A DNA stretch of 64,000 nucleotides, taken from Arthrobacter sp. RIT-PI-e (GTDB lineage Bacteria > Actinomycetota > Actinomycetes > Actinomycetales > Micrococcaceae). The stretch lies in NCBI RefSeq assembly GCF_001187915.1, contig NZ_LGIU01000033.1:62001-126000 (forward strand). Reading direction: 5' to 3'. Made by a program: the position numbers and the translations under genes. The notes beneath the pieces are model-generated. The model saw only the letters and a list, made by a program, of their open reading frames with translations, was not told where the DNA came from and did no database searches. Positions 56,823 to 64,000 of this stretch are shown piece by piece. Every line of letters starts with the position of its first letter. Position 1 is the first letter of the stretch.

Positions 56823-58082
56823 ATGACAGTGATATTGAGGTCCCTTGAAACCGCTGTACCTGCCACGGTGATGGTGCAGTCGGAGGTTCGCGACGTCTTC
56901 GCGGCCCAGCCGGACCTGACGCGGCTCGGCAAGCGGTTGGTCGGCGCGGCGTTCGACTCCTCGGGGATCGAGACCAGGTACACGGTGGTCGAGGAGCTGA
57001 CCATGGAGACGGCCTCGGAGGCCCCGGTGTTCTTCGACCGGGAGAACGTGCGGATCCTCACCCCGAGCACCAAGACCCGCAACCAGGTGTACGCCGAGGA
57101 GGGGACCAAGCTCTTCGTGGAGGCGGCGCGGAAGGCCCTCGAGGCCGCCCCGGAGCTGCAGGCCTCGGACGTCACGCACGTGATCACCGCCTCCTGCACC
57201 GGGTTCTTCGCCCCCGGACCGGACTACAAGGTGGTGCGGGCCCTGGGGCTCGATCCCTCGGTACAGCGCTACCACCTCGGTTTCATGGGCTGCTACGCGG
57301 CCTTCCCCGCCCTGAGGTCCGCGAAGGCCTTCTGCGAGGCGGACCCGGACGCCGTGGTCCTGGTGATCGCCGCCGAGCTGTGCTCGCTGCACGTACGTTC
57401 CTCGAACAACCCCGACACCATCGTGGGTTCGTCCCTCTTCGCCGACGGCGCCGCCGCTGCTCTCGTGTCCGCCCGAGATCTCCCGCTGGACCGGCCCGCG
57501 CTGAGCCTGGACCACTTCGAGACGGTCCTCACCCCGGTGGGCGAGGAGTCCATGGCCTGGAACATCGGCGACGAGGGCTTCGAGATGGTCCTCGGGACGT
57601 ACGTGCCGCACATCATCGACGAGCACATCGTGGGAGCGCTCGAACCATTGCTCGCCCGGGACGCCTCCCTGGCCGGTCTCCCCTACTCCGGGATCGAGCA
57701 CTGGGCCATCCACCCGGGAGGCCGGAGCATCCTCGACAAGGTGGAGGCGAAGCTCGCCCTGTCCGAGGAGCAGCTGGTCCCCGCACGGCAGACGCTGCGC
57801 GACTACGGCAACATGAGCAGCGCGACGGTGATGTTCGTGCTCAAGCACATCCTGGACCAGCCTGCGTCCTCGGGCGACGGCCGCATCTGCTCCATGGCCT
57901 TCGGTCCGGGCCTGACCGTGGAGACCGCACTCCTCACGAAGATCGGTGCAGGACCGTCCGACGCCGGTACGGCCCAGGCGGCGGCGTCGGACACCGTGGA
58001 GGTGTCCGACGCCGACAGCGCGGGTGCCGCGGCCGCGGTGCCCGACGATCTCACCCCCCTCCTCAGCGAAGCCGGGGCGTGA
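56823..58082 (+). CDS. type III polyketide synthase
   Basis: A 419-residue chalcone/stilbene-synthase-fold enzyme. Catalytic Cys125 (ASCTGFF), His297 (IHPGGRS) and Asn330 (YGNMSS) are all present. It extends an acyl-CoA starter with malonyl-CoA and cyclises it to an alkylresorcinol, pyrone or similar product. A 45-residue acidic tail beyond the fold is unusual. GTGA overlap with the methyltransferase gene. Starter and ring type cannot be told from sequence. Confidence 0.92.
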   Translation: MTVILRSLETAVPATVMVQSEVRDVFAAQPDLTRLGKRLVGAAFDSSGIETRYTVVEELTMETASEAPVFFDRENVRILTPSTKTRNQVYAEEGTKLFVEAARKALEAAPELQASDVTHVITASCTGFFAPGPDYKVVRALGLDPSVQRYHLGFMGCYAAFPALRSAKAFCEADPDAVVLVIAAELCSLHVRSSNNPDTIVGSSLFADGAAAALVSARDLPLDRPALSLDHFETVLTPVGEESMAWNIGDEGFEMVLGTYVPHIIDEHIVGALEPLLARDASLAGLPYSGIEHWAIHPGGRSILDKVEAKLALSEEQLVPARQTLRDYGNMSSATVMFVLKHILDQPASSGDGRICSMAFGPGLTVETALLTKIGAGPSDAGTAQAAASDTVEVSDADSAGAAAAVPDDLTPLLSEAGA

Positions 58083-58819
58083 GCCGCACGGGGTTCCTGG
58101 CACGGCGGGACACGGAGGCCGTCGAGCAGATGGACCGCCCGGACTGCGACCCGGTGAAGCTCGACCGCACGTACGCCCAGTTCGGGCTGGTCAACTCCGT
58201 GGTGTCCGGCTGGCGCCGCACGTACACCACCCTGCTACGGCCCGCGTTCTCGACGGAGCGCACGAACACCCTGCTGGACATCGGTTCGGGAGGCGGCGAC
58301 GTACCGCGCGTACTCGCCCGCTGGGCACGCGCTGACGGCTTCCGCCTGGAGCTCACCGCCATCGACCCCGACGCCCGGGCGCACGCCCACGCCATGCAGC
58401 GGCGCCCGCTGCCCGGCCTGTCCTTCCGTCGGGCACTCAGCTCGGAACTGGTCGCCGAAGGCGCGGTGTTCGACGTCGTGCTCTCCAACCACGTCCTCCA
58501 CCATCTGACGGAGCAGGAACGCGAGGCCCTCCTCGACGACTCGGAGGCCCTGACCACGCGGGTGGCCGTGCACAGCGACATCCACCGTCACCCGCTGGCC
58601 TATGCGCTGTTCTCCGTGGCCACCCTGCCGCTTCCCGGTTCGTTCATCCGCGAGGACGGCCTGACCTCGATCCGCCGGAGCTACACACCCCCCGAGTTGC
58701 AGCACGTCGTCGCCGGCCGGGAGGGGTGGCGGGTGCGCACCATGGCCCCGTTCATCAACCTGCTGGTGCTGGAGCGTGGCACCGGTGGACCGTACGTGCC
58801 GGGGGCGGGCCGTGCATGA
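58079..58819 (+). CDS. SAM-dependent methyltransferase of the PKS operon
   Basis: A 246-residue class I methyltransferase: LLDIGSGGGDVPRVLA (motif I), LTAIDPDARAH (motif II), FDVVLSNHVLHHLT (motif III/IV). It should methylate the polyketide phenol or ring. GTG 58079 overlaps the PKS stop (GTGA). Its own stop overlaps the following hydroxylase start. Genes of this order (PKS, methyltransferase, FAD hydroxylase) are known from other actinobacteria making phenolic lipids or quinones. Confidence 0.88.
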   Translation: MSRTGFLARRDTEAVEQMDRPDCDPVKLDRTYAQFGLVNSVVSGWRRTYTTLLRPAFSTERTNTLLDIGSGGGDVPRVLARWARADGFRLELTAIDPDARAHAHAMQRRPLPGLSFRRALSSELVAEGAVFDVVLSNHVLHHLTEQEREALLDDSEALTTRVAVHSDIHRHPLAYALFSVATLPLPGSFIREDGLTSIRRSYTPPELQHVVAGREGWRVRTMAPFINLLVLERGTGGPYVPGAGRA

Positions 58820-59948
58820 CGTGATCGTGGTGGGTGGTGGGCCCGTGGGCCTCTACACCGCGCTGCTCCTGCGCAGGGCCGGGGTGGACGCCGTCGTCCT
58901 GGAGCGCCGCACCGAGCGGAGCAGGCACTCACGCGCGATCGGGATCCACCCCCCGGCGCTGCGGGCACTCGGGCTCGACGGGGTCGCGGACGAGCTCCGC
59001 GCACGCGGCATCCGGATCCGGGACGGCGTGGCGCGCAGCGCGGGCCGGCACGTGGGGACGGTCTCCTTCTCCACCCTGCCCGGCGACGAGAAGTACGTGC
59101 TGGCCGTCCCGCAGGCCGTCACCGAGGAGATCCTGGAACGCCGGCTCGAGGAGGACCACCCGGGCTGCCTGGTGCGCGGCGTGGAGGTGACGGGCGTCGA
59201 GGAGCGCGCCGGGCACGTGCGCGTCGCGATCTCCTCCGAGGGTACGGACACCGTGGTCGAGGCACGCCTGCTGGTGGCCGCCGACGGCGCGCGGAGCTCC
59301 GTACGGGAGAATCTCGCCATCGGCGCGCCGGCGCGCCGCTATCCGGACTGCTACGTGATGGGTGACTTCCACGACAGCACGGACGACGGCGACGACGCCG
59401 TGCTGTACCTCGAGGCCGGCGGCATCGTGGAGTCCTTCCCGCTCCCCGGGCACATCCGGAGGTGGGTGGTCAGACTCGGCGCACCGCTGGCGGACCCCAC
59501 GGCGGGGCGGCTGGCGGACCTGGTGGGGCAGCGGACGGGGGGGGGGGGGGGCCCCGCCCCGAACTCGATGCTGTGGGCGGTCGGGGTACAGGCCCGGCTC
59601 GCCGATCGGGTGGTCTCCGGACGCACCGTCCTGATCGGTGATGCCGCGCACGAGATCAGCCCCATCGGCGGGCAGGGGATGAACCTCGGGTGGCTGGACG
59701 CGGTGGATCTTGCCCCTATCATCACCGCCTCCCTGCGCGACGGTCGGGAGGTGGGTGGAGGTCTGCGCCGGTACGAGAGGGAGCGCCGCACACGGGCGAG
59801 GGCCGCGCGGGCGAAGGCCGAGATCAACATGGTCCTCGGGCGCCCGCTGCCGGCGTACCTGCTGCGACCGAGGAACAGGCTGCTGGGAACTCTGATCAGG
59901 AACCGGACCGTCCACCGGGGCGTCGCTCGCGCTTTCACCATGCAGTGA
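58812..59948 (+). CDS. FAD-dependent hydroxylase of the PKS operon
   Basis: A 378-residue PHBH-fold aromatic hydroxylase. GGGPVGLYTALLL binds FAD, DG motif VAADGARSSVR, and GDAAHEISPIGGQGMNLG is the second FAD motif. It should hydroxylate or oxidise the polyketide ring to a quinone. GTG 58812 overlaps the methyltransferase end by 8 bases. A 15-G homopolymer (59537-59551) lies in frame near residue 243, coding five Gly, and may vary in length. Confidence 0.87.
   Translation: MHDVIVVGGGPVGLYTALLLRRAGVDAVVLERRTERSRHSRAIGIHPPALRALGLDGVADELRARGIRIRDGVARSAGRHVGTVSFSTLPGDEKYVLAVPQAVTEEILERRLEEDHPGCLVRGVEVTGVEERAGHVRVAISSEGTDTVVEARLLVAADGARSSVRENLAIGAPARRYPDCYVMGDFHDSTDDGDDAVLYLEAGGIVESFPLPGHIRRWVVRLGAPLADPTAGRLADLVGQRTGGGGGPAPNSMLWAVGVQARLADRVVSGRTVLIGDAAHEISPIGGQGMNLGWLDAVDLAPIITASLRDGREVGGGLRRYERERRTRARAARAKAEINMVLGRPLPAYLLRPRNRLLGTLIRNRTVHRGVARAFTMQ
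59537..59551 (+). repeat. 15-G homopolymer inside the hydroxylase gene
   Basis: Fifteen consecutive G encode TGGGGGP in frame. A one-base change would shift the last 130 residues out of frame. Confidence 0.95.
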
Positions 59949-60073
59949 CCACTCCGGCGCGGACGCCCGGGAGGACGACGAAACCCCCGCAGCCCGTCCC
60001 CCGTGTCCCACCGGAGTGGGAACGGGCGTACCGGATGCTGCGGGGGCTGGCCGAGGGGTTGCTCGCTACTTGA
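59945..60073 (+). CDS. 42-codon ORF coupled to the PKS operon
   Basis: GTG 59945 overlaps the hydroxylase TGA (GTGA) and the frame runs 42 codons to TGA 60071-60073, ending VPPEWERAYRMLRGLAEGLLAT (in part), a helix-like amphipathic end. It overlaps the convergent membrane protein by 8 bases. Same coupling style as the two upstream junctions. No family. Confidence 0.4.
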   Translation: MTTPARTPGRTTKPPQPVPRVPPEWERAYRMLRGLAEGLLAT

Positions 60074-60602
60074 GCAGGCCCTTCTTGACGTTGCTGGGGC
60101 GCTGCATCTCGCCCTGCTTCGCGCCCATGACGATCACGGTGCCGCTGACCACGGGCAGGAGCCACTGGGTGATCTTGAGCTGCTGCTGTGCCTTGGCCAG
60201 TTCGTCACTGGCTCCGGGACGGGGCTCGGTTGCACCTGCGCCGCCCTCGTGGGCCAGTTCGCCGACCTTCTTACCGAGGATCCCCGAGTACAGCGAGAGC
60301 GCCATGCCGAGGACGGTGACGACGGTCTTCGAGACGGTGTTGGAACCGACACCGTCCTGCGCCGCGACGCGGCCCTTGTTCGCACCGATCAGGGCGAGGC
60401 CGCCGAGACCGTGGACGGCGAAGGCGCCGATCTGCACGGGGGTCCACTTGGCCCAGCCGAGGGCGGAGAGGCGTGTGCGCTCCTTGGGGTCCTTGGCCTG
60501 GCCGGTTGCGCCGTTCAGACCGACAGCGCCCATCAAGGTGCCTCCGAACCAGGCTGCTGCGCCGAGGTCGTGGGCCGATCGTGCCAAAAGGTTTCCTGCC
60601 AT
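60066..60602 (-). CDS. membrane-associated hypothetical protein
   Basis: A 178-residue protein with three hydrophobic segments (AHDLGAAAWFGGTLMGAVGL; PVQIGAFAVHGLGGLALIG; KTVVTVLGMALSLYSGILG) and a fourth weak one near ITQWLLPVVSGTVIVM. Common and uncharacterised in Micrococcaceae. AAGGAG site before the ATG at 60602. Monocistronic. Confidence 0.75.
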   Translation of the reverse strand: MAGNLLARSAHDLGAAAWFGGTLMGAVGLNGATGQAKDPKERTRLSALGWAKWTPVQIGAFAVHGLGGLALIGANKGRVAAQDGVGSNTVSKTVVTVLGMALSLYSGILGKKVGELAHEGGAGATEPRPGASDELAKAQQQLKITQWLLPVVSGTVIVMGAKQGEMQRPSNVKKGLLK

Positions 60603-60736
60603 GATGTAGAACTCCTTAAACGTTGGTCCTGCCTACCCTCTACATCTATCAGCCTGCTTAGGATTAAGCTATTGCAACCCCGAAAAATACTTCCGGGTGT
60701 GATTATTCGTACAGAACTGCTAGAAGAGGAGCCCCC

Positions 60737-61081
60737 GTGGCCGACACCGCAAGCGCACTCGACGACGTCTGGTCCGAGTGGAAGGAGGCCGTGAACATGA
60801 CGGCCTCGGAGCTCGAGACATGGTTGGGGACGGACGAGTCGAAGGCGGTGGGCCAGAAGGAGGGCGGCTCCGGCGAATCCGTGGGCCACGCCTCGGGCAG
60901 GCACATCGTGAAGATCCTCCGGTCCAGGAAGGGGGACCTCGGGGACGACGACGTCCAGCACATGACCAAGGTGGTGGGGTACGTGCACCGGCACAGTGCC
61001 CAGGGACCTCCCAAGGAGGACGTCGAGACCTCGAAGTGGCGCTACTCGCTCATGAACTGGGGGCACGATCCGCTGAAGTAG
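60737..61081 (+). CDS. DUF3140 family protein
   Basis: A 114-residue protein of DUF3140: WSEWKEAVNMTASELETWLGTDESKAVG (in part), SVGHASGRHIVKILR, KVVGYVHRHSAQ. Start GTG 60737 with AGAGGAG. Function unknown. In other genomes DUF3140 often stands next to DUF2945; here they are convergent across one terminator. Confidence 0.85.
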   Translation: MADTASALDDVWSEWKEAVNMTASELETWLGTDESKAVGQKEGGSGESVGHASGRHIVKILRSRKGDLGDDDVQHMTKVVGYVHRHSAQGPPKEDVETSKWRYSLMNWGHDPLK

Positions 61082-61087
61082 GACCCT

Positions 61088-61126
61088 CGACGGGGGAGGG
61101 TGCCCGCAGGCATCCCCTCCCCGTCG
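61088..61126. terminator. bidirectional terminator between DUF3140 and DUF2945
   Basis: CGACGGGG-AGGG... and ...CCCTCCCCGTCG pair over about 16 bases with a mismatch, in the 54-base gap between the convergent genes. Confidence 0.7.
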
Positions 61127-61135
61127 TGTGGTCGG

Positions 61136-61339
61136 CTACTTCTTGGAGAGCGCACTCTCCTTGTGGGCCGCCTGCTTGCCGGACTTCGCGCTCTCCACGG
61201 TGTAATAGGGCTCGTCCTTCGAGGCGTTGAACTTCTGGTCGTCGAAGGTGAACTCCTTCTGGTGCTTCTCCACGACCTTGCCCTCGGTCTCGCCCTGCGG
61301 CGTGTTCCAGGTGACCTTGTCTCCCTTGCTGAACGACAT
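61136..61339 (-). CDS. DUF2945 hypervirulence-associated TUDOR-like protein
   Basis: A 67-residue DUF2945 protein: FSKGDKVTWNTPQGETEGKVVEKH (in part) and YTVESAKSGKQAAHK. A small SH3/Tudor-like barrel of unknown ligand. ATG 61339 with AGAGGATG site. Paired with DUF3140. Confidence 0.85.
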   Translation of the reverse strand: MSFSKGDKVTWNTPQGETEGKVVEKHQKEFTFDDQKFNASKDEPYYTVESAKSGKQAAHKESALSKK

Positions 61340-61401
61340 CCTCTTCCTTCCGTACGGGGTGGTTCCTCCGAGGCTCCCAGATGCCATGGGGAAAGGGAAG
61401 C

Positions 61402-63093
61402 CTACCGATCGAGGTGGGTCGGGGCGAACAGGCGGACCAGCATCTGGACCACCACCACGTTGGGACCCTCCATCGCGAGGCTCTCGGCCAGGGCCTCGCC
61501 GAGGTCGGCGGGTGACGCACGACGGGCCGGCACGCCGAACGATTCCGCGAGGGCCACGAAGTCCGGGCGGGCCAGCTCGGTCGCCGTCGCCTTCCCGAAC
61601 GCCCCCACCATGTACTCGCGGAGGATCCCGTACCCGCCGTCGTCGACGATCAGCCAGGTCACCGGGACGTCGTGCTGCCGGGCCGTGGCCAGCTCGGCGA
61701 TCGAGTACATCGCCGATCCGTCACCCGAGACGGCCAGCACCCGTGCGGGCGCACCGTGGGAGGCGAGGCCCACGGCTCCCCCGAGGGCACCCGGGAACCC
61801 GAATCCCAGACCGCCTGCACCCTGGGCGGAGTGGAACCGGCCCTCGCGCGCGTCCCAGCAGCTCCAGGCCCAGTAGGCGGCGATCGTCATGTCCCAGAAG
61901 GTCTGCAGGTCATCCGGTACGGCGTCACGGATCGCCTCCAGGAGGGCGCGCTCCGGGCCGAGGTCCTGTGCATCGCGCCGCGCCCCGACCCTCGCGAGCG
62001 TCGCGGCCACGAGTGCCACCGCGTCGTAGCCGTCCTCGCGATCCCGTGCGAGCGGTGCCAGCGCGGCGTCGAGGGCGGCCAGCGCCTGACCGGCGTCGGC
62101 CCGGATCCCGAGTGCCGGGCGGTTCGACTCGAGCACGCGGGGTTCGGCGTCGATCTGGATGATGCGGCCCCGTGGTTCCAGGGTGAAGTAGTTGGAGGTG
62201 ACCTCGCCGAGGGAGGAGCCCACCACCAGCAGCACGTCGGCGTCCTCGAGCACCTCGCTCACGTGGCGGTCCTCCACCCAGGACTGCAGCGAGAGCTCGT
62301 GGGTCCAGGGGAAGGCACCGTTGCCGCCGGGCGAGCACACCACGGGTGCTCCCAGTTTCTCGGCGATCGAGAGCAGCTCCGCCTCGGCACCGCCCCGCCG
62401 GGTCCCCCCGCCGGCCACGATCGCAGGGCGCCTCGAGCCCTCGAGCCAGGCCACGGCCTCCCGGACCAGTTCGACCCGCGGCGGGTTGTCGAACGGTTCC
62501 GCGAGCGCGTCCTCCACCCGCGGTACCAGGACCGGGTCCAGGAGCACGTTCTGCGGGACCTCGACCCACACGGGCCCCTGGGGCGAGGAGACCGCCTCCG
62601 TCCAGGCGTCCTGGATGGCGGAGGGGATGCCGGAGGCGTGCTGGATGAGGCGCTGGCTCTTGGTGACGTTCGCCGCGGACGCCTTCTGGTCGTCGAGCTG
62701 GTGCAGCATCCCCTTGCGCCGGGCACCGAGTCCCTCGAGCGGGATCTGGCTGGCGACCACGACCATGGGCACACCGGTGGCGTACGCCTCCTGCAGACCG
62801 GCGAGCGCGGTCAGCGCGCCCGGCCCGGTGGAGAGGAACAGGACGCCGACGTCACCGGTGGCGCGCGAGAAGCCATCCGCGGCGAACGCGGCGTTGTTCT
62901 CCACGCGCGAGGACACGAAGCGGAGCCTGGACCGCGACAGGGCGTCGAACAGACCGAGTGCGTGCTGACCGGGAATGCCGAACACCGTGCTGGCCCCAAG
63001 CGCCGTCAGGGTCTCGACCACCAGGTCGCCGCCGTTCCGGGCCCCGGTGACGGGCGCCGGGGGTACCGAGGCGGCGCCGTCGATGCTCTCCAT
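61402..63093 (-). CDS. ThDP-dependent enzyme, AruI/acetolactate-synthase-like
   Basis: A 563-residue thiamin-diphosphate enzyme. The N-terminal Glu is in VENNAAFAADG, the cofactor/Mg motif begins GDGSAMYS and closes with DDGGYG. Its length and neighbour (ureohydrolase, start abutting the stop) match Pseudomonas aeruginosa AruI, 2-ketoarginine decarboxylase, rather than IlvB (no IlvN next to it). The activity is inferred. Stop TAG of the ureohydrolase is directly followed by this ATG. Confidence 0.8.
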   Translation of the reverse strand: MESIDGAASVPPAPVTGARNGGDLVVETLTALGASTVFGIPGQHALGLFDALSRSRLRFVSSRVENNAAFAADGFSRATGDVGVLFLSTGPGALTALAGLQEAYATGVPMVVVASQIPLEGLGARRKGMLHQLDDQKASAANVTKSQRLIQHASGIPSAIQDAWTEAVSSPQGPVWVEVPQNVLLDPVLVPRVEDALAEPFDNPPRVELVREAVAWLEGSRRPAIVAGGGTRRGGAEAELLSIAEKLGAPVVCSPGGNGAFPWTHELSLQSWVEDRHVSEVLEDADVLLVVGSSLGEVTSNYFTLEPRGRIIQIDAEPRVLESNRPALGIRADAGQALAALDAALAPLARDREDGYDAVALVAATLARVGARRDAQDLGPERALLEAIRDAVPDDLQTFWDMTIAAYWAWSCWDAREGRFHSAQGAGGLGFGFPGALGGAVGLASHGAPARVLAVSGDGSAMYSIAELATARQHDVPVTWLIVDDGGYGILREYMVGAFGKATATELARPDFVALAESFGVPARRASPADLGEALAESLAMEGPNVVVVQMLVRLFAPTHLDR

Positions 63094-64000
63094 CTAGGCC
63101 GTCCCGGCCGGGGTGGCGGTCATCGTGTCCGCGAGCAGCGTGACGAGGTCGTAGGCCACGTGTGAGGCCGCGACGCCGGTGATCTCGGCGTGGTCGTAGG
63201 CGGGTGCCACCTCTACGACGTCGGCCCCCACGAGATTCAGCCCGCGCAGGCCGCGCAGGAGCTCGAGCAGTTCCCTGCTGGTGATGCCCCCGGCCTCCGG
63301 GGTGCCCGTCCCCGGGGCGTGTGCGGGATCCAGCACGTCGATGTCCACCGACACGTAGAGGGGGCGGTCGCCGATCCTGGCCCGCAGGCGGTCCACCACC
63401 TCGGTGACCCCCTGGCGGTAGACGTCGGCGGAGGTGACGATCCCGAACCCGAAGCGGCGGTCGTCCTCCAGGTCCCGCACCCCGTACAGCGGGCCCCGCG
63501 TGCCCACGTGGGAGATGGCCTCGGTGTCGAGGATGCCCTCCTCCACGGCCCGGCGGAACGGGGTGCCGTGCGTGTACTCGGCGCCGAAGTAGGTGTCCCA
63601 GGTGTCCAGGTGGGCGTCGAAGTGCAGCAGGGCGAGCGGGGAGCCCGCGCGGGCGGCGGCGGCCCGCAGGAGCGGCAGGGCGATCGTGTGGTCGCCGCCG
63701 AGGGTGACCAGCCGGGTACCGTCCGCGGTGAGCTCCAGGGCGTTCTGCTCCACGGTCGCGATGGCCTCACCGATGTCGAACGGGTTCACGGCCATGTCAC
63801 CGGCGTCGGCCACCTGGACGCTCTCGAACGGCGAGACCTCCAGTGCCGGGTTGTAGGGCCGGAGCAGGCGGGACGCCTCGCGGATGTGGTTGCCGCCGAA
63901 GCGCGCTCCGGGGCGGTAGGACACCCCCGAGTCGAAGGGGACACCCACGACGGCGATGTCCGCGCGGTCCACCTGGTCCAGGCGGGGCAGCCGCGCGAAG
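63094..64000 (-). CDS. agmatinase/guanidinobutyrase, 5' end outside window
   Basis: A ureohydrolase of the arginase/agmatinase family, C-terminal ~302 residues. Manganese ligands: [30 protein letters not shown]. It reads through the window edge in frame ([19 protein letters not shown]...), so the start lies beyond 64000. It should release urea from agmatine or 4-guanidinobutyrate. Paired with the ThDP enzyme; as a pair they suit the arginine transaminase route. Confidence 0.9.
   Translation of the reverse strand, partial: FARLPRLDQVDRADIAVVGVPFDSGVSYRPGARFGGNHIREASRLLRPYNPALEVSPFESVQVADAGDMAVNPFDIGEAIATVEQNALELTADGTRLVTLGGDHTIALPLLRAAAARAGSPLALLHFDAHLDTWDTYFGAEYTHGTPFRRAVEEGILDTEAISHVGTRGPLYGVRDLEDDRRFGFGIVTSADVYRQGVTEVVDRLRARIGDRPLYVSVDIDVLDPAHAPGTGTPEAGGITSRELLELLRGLRGLNLVGADVVEVAPAYDHAEITGVAASHVAYDLVTLLADTMTATPAGTA

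Noticed and set aside
61402-63093. Acetolactate synthase IlvB
   Set aside because: No small subunit, not near ilv genes, and the partner is a ureohydrolase.

Overview
The window is high-GC (roughly 70%) DNA from an actinobacterium. Gene content points to the Micrococcaceae (Arthrobacter-like): a resuscitation-promoting factor with a LysM domain, an actinobacterial AcnA, DUF3140/DUF2945/DUF6457/DUF3817 small proteins, CspA and CsbD, and a type III polyketide synthase operon. The genus is an inference. Most of the window is ordinary, densely packed chromosome. About 1.6 kb (38.95-40.5 kb) is a decayed scar with a transposase remnant and broken genes.

Layout. 0-4.9 kb: end of an unknown gene, then a divergent sugar locus (acetyl-esterase and aldose/fucose-dehydrogenase-like AKR on minus; GH95 alpha-L-fucosidase on plus). 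5-7.4 kb: MarR regulator and DHA2 drug exporter. 7.6-12 kb: FdhF/YdeP molybdopterin enzyme, MFS transporter, small proteins including DUF6457. 12.1-16.5 kb: a VirS-like AraC regulator divergent from a Baeyer-Villiger monooxygenase, SDR and alpha/beta hydrolase, a compact counterpart of the mycobacterial virS-mymA locus. 16.5-24.5 kb: epimerase, small membrane proteins, secreted CHRD and DUF3060 proteins, hydrolase, secreted 5'-nucleotidase, GNAT, monooxygenase. 24.5-28.5 kb: YhgE/Pip membrane protein, ABC ATPase and divergent TetR. 28.5-33.6 kb: frameshifted DUF1232, 2OG-Fe(II) oxygenase, DUF3253-like gene, DUF3817, CsbD, CspA, luciferase-like oxidoreductase.

33.7-38.9 kb: SWIM-SNF2 helicase, alpha/beta hydrolase, TspO-like protein. 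39-42 kb: scar, GNAT, HAD phosphatase. 42.3-47.5 kb: one minus-strand operon of GntR regulator, nucleoside hydrolase and ECF S, T and fused A components, which looks like a self-contained uptake and cleavage route for a ribosylated compound. 47.6-53.6 kb: AcnA, DUF1508, SDR, formaldehyde dehydrogenase. 53.8-56.8 kb: Rpf with a structured leader, two strong 3' hairpins, lipoprotein, SDR. 56.8-60.1 kb: type III PKS, methyltransferase, FAD hydroxylase and a coupled 42-codon ORF. 60.1-64 kb: membrane protein, DUF3140/DUF2945 pair, and an arginine-catabolism-like pair (ThDP decarboxylase plus agmatinase/guanidinobutyrase, cut by the window end).

Several start sites (TspO-like, VirS-like, PKS) have -10 boxes so close to the ATG that leaderless mRNAs are expected. 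Some local oddities (a 15-G run in a CDS, a one-base frameshift in DUF1232, a degraded middle of YhgE) could be biology or sequencing error in GC-rich homopolymers. No rRNA, tRNA, CRISPR array or intact mobile element was found.
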